Assembly (NCBI GenBank): GCA_016201355.1
Contig: JACQCY010000021.1
Span: 1-6,407, forward strand
Direction: 5' to 3'
From: Candidatus Yonathbacteria bacterium
GTDB taxonomy: Bacteria > Patescibacteriota > Minisyncoccia > Phycocordibacterales > UBA1550
Length of the DNA: 6,407 nt
Shown: one piece after another, positions 5,565 to 6,407 of the stretch
Layout: every line of letters starts with the position of its first letter
Position numbering within the stretch: position 1 is the stretch's first letter
Notes under the pieces: model-generated
What the model was told of the DNA's origin: nothing
The model's database searches: none
What the model saw: the letters and a program-made list of their open reading frames with translations, nothing else
Made by a program: the position numbers and the translations under genes

Positions 5565-6087
5565 CGAACACACGCTCTTGGTGAGTGTCGTCGAGAGAAA
5601 ACCCTTCGCTCTGTGGTGTGGGGATGAATTCCTCCCGACGAGTACGCTTGCGAGTTGCTGGTTTATTGATGATACTGGTTTTATTTTTGACAGAGCGCCT
5701 GTTTTCTCTCCGGGAGTATATTTTGAAATATATGGGAAAAGAGAAAACGAAGAACAAGAAGCTATCCTCCGCTCCCTATTGCCACCCGAGCGTTTTTCTC
5801 TTGCGCTCGCGTTTATTCAAGAGCTCCAAAGAGACCAGATTATTCCTCTCAGACTTTTTATGAAACCAGAAGGGGAATACGGTATTGTGGTGAATTCAAG
5901 CGAAAACTACCCCGTGCTTCGCGGTGTTGAGCTTTTGTTTAAAGATGAGCAAAATGCTTCCACGCTATTAAAAAATCTCTCATTTGCTATTCCCGCGCAA
6001 TTCCCCCTAGGGTCGACAACAAAAAAGAAGCTTCATTATATTGATCTTCGCTTTGGCAACAAAGTATTTTTTGGTTTTGAAAAATGA
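5491..6087 (+). CDS. ftsQ: FtsQ/DivIB-like cell-division protein, 3' part in a shifted frame
   Basis: This is the extracytoplasmic remainder of the FtsQ/DivIB-like protein. The frame is open from 5491, but the meaningful part begins near RLKSAQVRKVDEH (about 5533). It runs through the end of POTRA, TLLVSVVERKPFALWC, with the family's ERxP-type strand, then CWFIDDTGFIFDRAP, the typical 'D-x-G-hydrophobic-F' turn of the FtsQ/DivIB beta domain. It ends with YIDLRFGNKVFFGF, a characteristic final strand. The ATG at 5491 is unlikely to be a real start: it lies inside the upstream coding part and would drop the membrane anchor. From the ATG at 5298 to the stop at 6087 is 790 bases, not a multiple of three, so one indel divides the gene. 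The stop lies directly before the 6088-6141 palindrome. The gene may be truly broken or the result of an assembly error. Confidence 0.75.
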   Translation: MRVRIVICSPVKKYRLKSAQVRKVDEHTLLVSVVERKPFALWCGDEFLPTSTLASCWFIDDTGFIFDRAPVFSPGVYFEIYGKRENEEQEAILRSLLPPERFSLALAFIQELQRDQIIPLRLFMKPEGEYGIVVNSSENYPVLRGVELLFKDEQNASTLLKNLSFAIPAQFPLGSTTKKKLHYIDLRFGNKVFFGFEK

Positions 6088-6141
6088 TCACAACTGACTA
6101 TGTATACAGTACTATAGTATCGTATACATAGTCAGTTGTGA
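6088..6141. repeat. Nearly perfect 54-nt palindrome between ftsQ and dus
   Basis: Arms 6088-6107 and 6122-6141 (outer sequence TCACAACTGACTATG) are perfect inverted copies, 20 bp. Inside, after one A-C mismatch and one G-T pair, the ten bases TACTATAGTA (6110-6119) are themselves a palindrome, so the pairing continues to the centre. It starts on the base after the ftsQ stop codon. There is no run of T after it, so it is not a standard terminator. Its right end overlaps a -35-like TTGTGA of the dus promoter (6136-6141). It could be a regulator binding site, a hairpin ending or protecting the ftsQ transcript, or a copy of a dispersed repeat. Confidence 0.9.
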
Positions 6142-6163
6142 ATGCTCCTGTTTGTGGTATTGT
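6136..6163 (+). promoter_or_regulatory. Candidate dus promoter, leaderless geometry
   Basis: TTGTGA (6136-6141) and TATTGT (6158-6163), 16 bases apart, each match the consensus at four of six positions. The -10 lies 7 bases before the ATG at 6171, as in topA, dprA and serS. No Shine-Dalgarno is present. The match is weak alone; the shared geometry raises it somewhat. Confidence 0.3.
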
Positions 6164-6170
6164 TTCAATA

Positions 6171-6407
6171 ATGAAAAATTGTAGCAATAAACCGATTATG
6201 GGATTTTGGGAAAAGCTACCAAAGCATTTTTTTGTTTTAGCGCCGATGGCGGATGTGACGGATACAGCATTTCGGCAAATGATTGCAAAATATAGTCGGC
6301 ACGGTGAAAAAGGAGGAGGTCCAATGTCTTCTGGACTGAATTTGTTTCTGCCGATGGTCTCTGTAGTGTGGGAAAGGAGAGACTTCTCCGCGACTTATAT
6401 TTTACAA
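6171..6407 (+). CDS. dus: tRNA-dihydrouridine synthase, 5' end, with a one-base frameshift
   Basis: Dus enzymes are FMN-dependent reductases that convert uridine to dihydrouridine in tRNA. Only the N-terminus is in the window. The frame from ATG 6171 gives GFWEKLPKHFFVLAPMADVTDTAFRQMI; LAPMADVTD is the family's FMN-binding start of the TIM barrel (A/P/M in the first strand). It then reads KGGGP up to about 6322. From 6323 the family sequence continues in the other frame: NVFWTEFVSADGLCSVGKERLLRDLYFT, where WTEFVSADGL is again typical of Dus. One base is therefore missing near 6321-6322, either by mutation or by sequencing error. The subfamily (DusA, B or C type) cannot be fixed from this fragment. 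A second in-frame ATG at 6198 (MGFWEKLPK) is an alternative start, although the -10 spacing favours 6171. Confidence 0.85.
   Translation, partial: MKNCSNKPIMGFWEKLPKHFFVLAPMADVTDTAFRQMIAKYSRHGEKGGGPMSSGLNLFLPMVSVVWERRDFSATYILQ

Noticed and set aside
6088..6141. The palindrome as an ordinary Rho-independent terminator
   Set aside because: No T-run follows on either strand and the stem is only moderately GC-rich, although a weaker termination role cannot be excluded.
1..6407. CRISPR array, transposase, toxin-antitoxin pair or defence island
   Set aside because: No regularly spaced repeats, no recombinase or transposase motifs, and every sizeable gene apart from one small membrane protein is a known housekeeping family.

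Overview
The window reads as a piece of a bacterial chromosome, most likely from the Candidate Phyla Radiation (Patescibacteria, Parcubacteria-like). This is an inference. It rests on the style of the FtsQ-like and Dus-like proteins, a compact DprA without an N-terminal SAM domain, very AT-rich spacers built from words such as AATTTTAAA, and start codons that mostly lack a Shine-Dalgarno sequence. The standard code fits: the intact genes end at TAA and none needs TGA read as an amino acid. All recognisable genes are housekeeping genes.

Layout, left to right. Positions 1-122 are an unassigned edge segment that is open on both strands. Positions 123-2327 (minus) are topA, complete. Positions 2478-2786 (plus) encode a small unrecognised protein with two membrane helices and a C-terminal zinc ribbon; it has the best promoter and ribosome binding site in the window. 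A shared hairpin terminator at 2806-2839 separates it from dprA, complete on the minus strand at 2838-3728. The dprA-topA order seen in many bacteria is thus kept but interrupted by the small plus-strand gene. Positions 3729-3925 are a divergent intergenic region with a strong inverted repeat. Positions 3926-5188 (plus) are serS, complete. A very AT-rich spacer follows, then an ftsQ/divIB-like gene split between two reading frames (5298-6087). A nearly perfect 54-nt palindrome lies at 6088-6141. From 6171 to the right edge runs the start of a tRNA-dihydrouridine synthase gene, also with a one-base frameshift.

The genes cover DNA topology (TopA), single-stranded DNA handling during transformation or recombination (DprA), tRNA charging (SerRS), divisome assembly (FtsQ/DivIB) and tRNA modification (Dus). 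I see no CRISPR array, transposase, phage gene, tRNA, rRNA or defence system, and no convincing new multi-gene system. The most useful observations are the two nearby frameshifts (real decay or assembly error), the long palindrome over the dus promoter, a recurring leaderless promoter geometry, and the separately controlled membrane zinc-ribbon gene inserted between dprA and topA.
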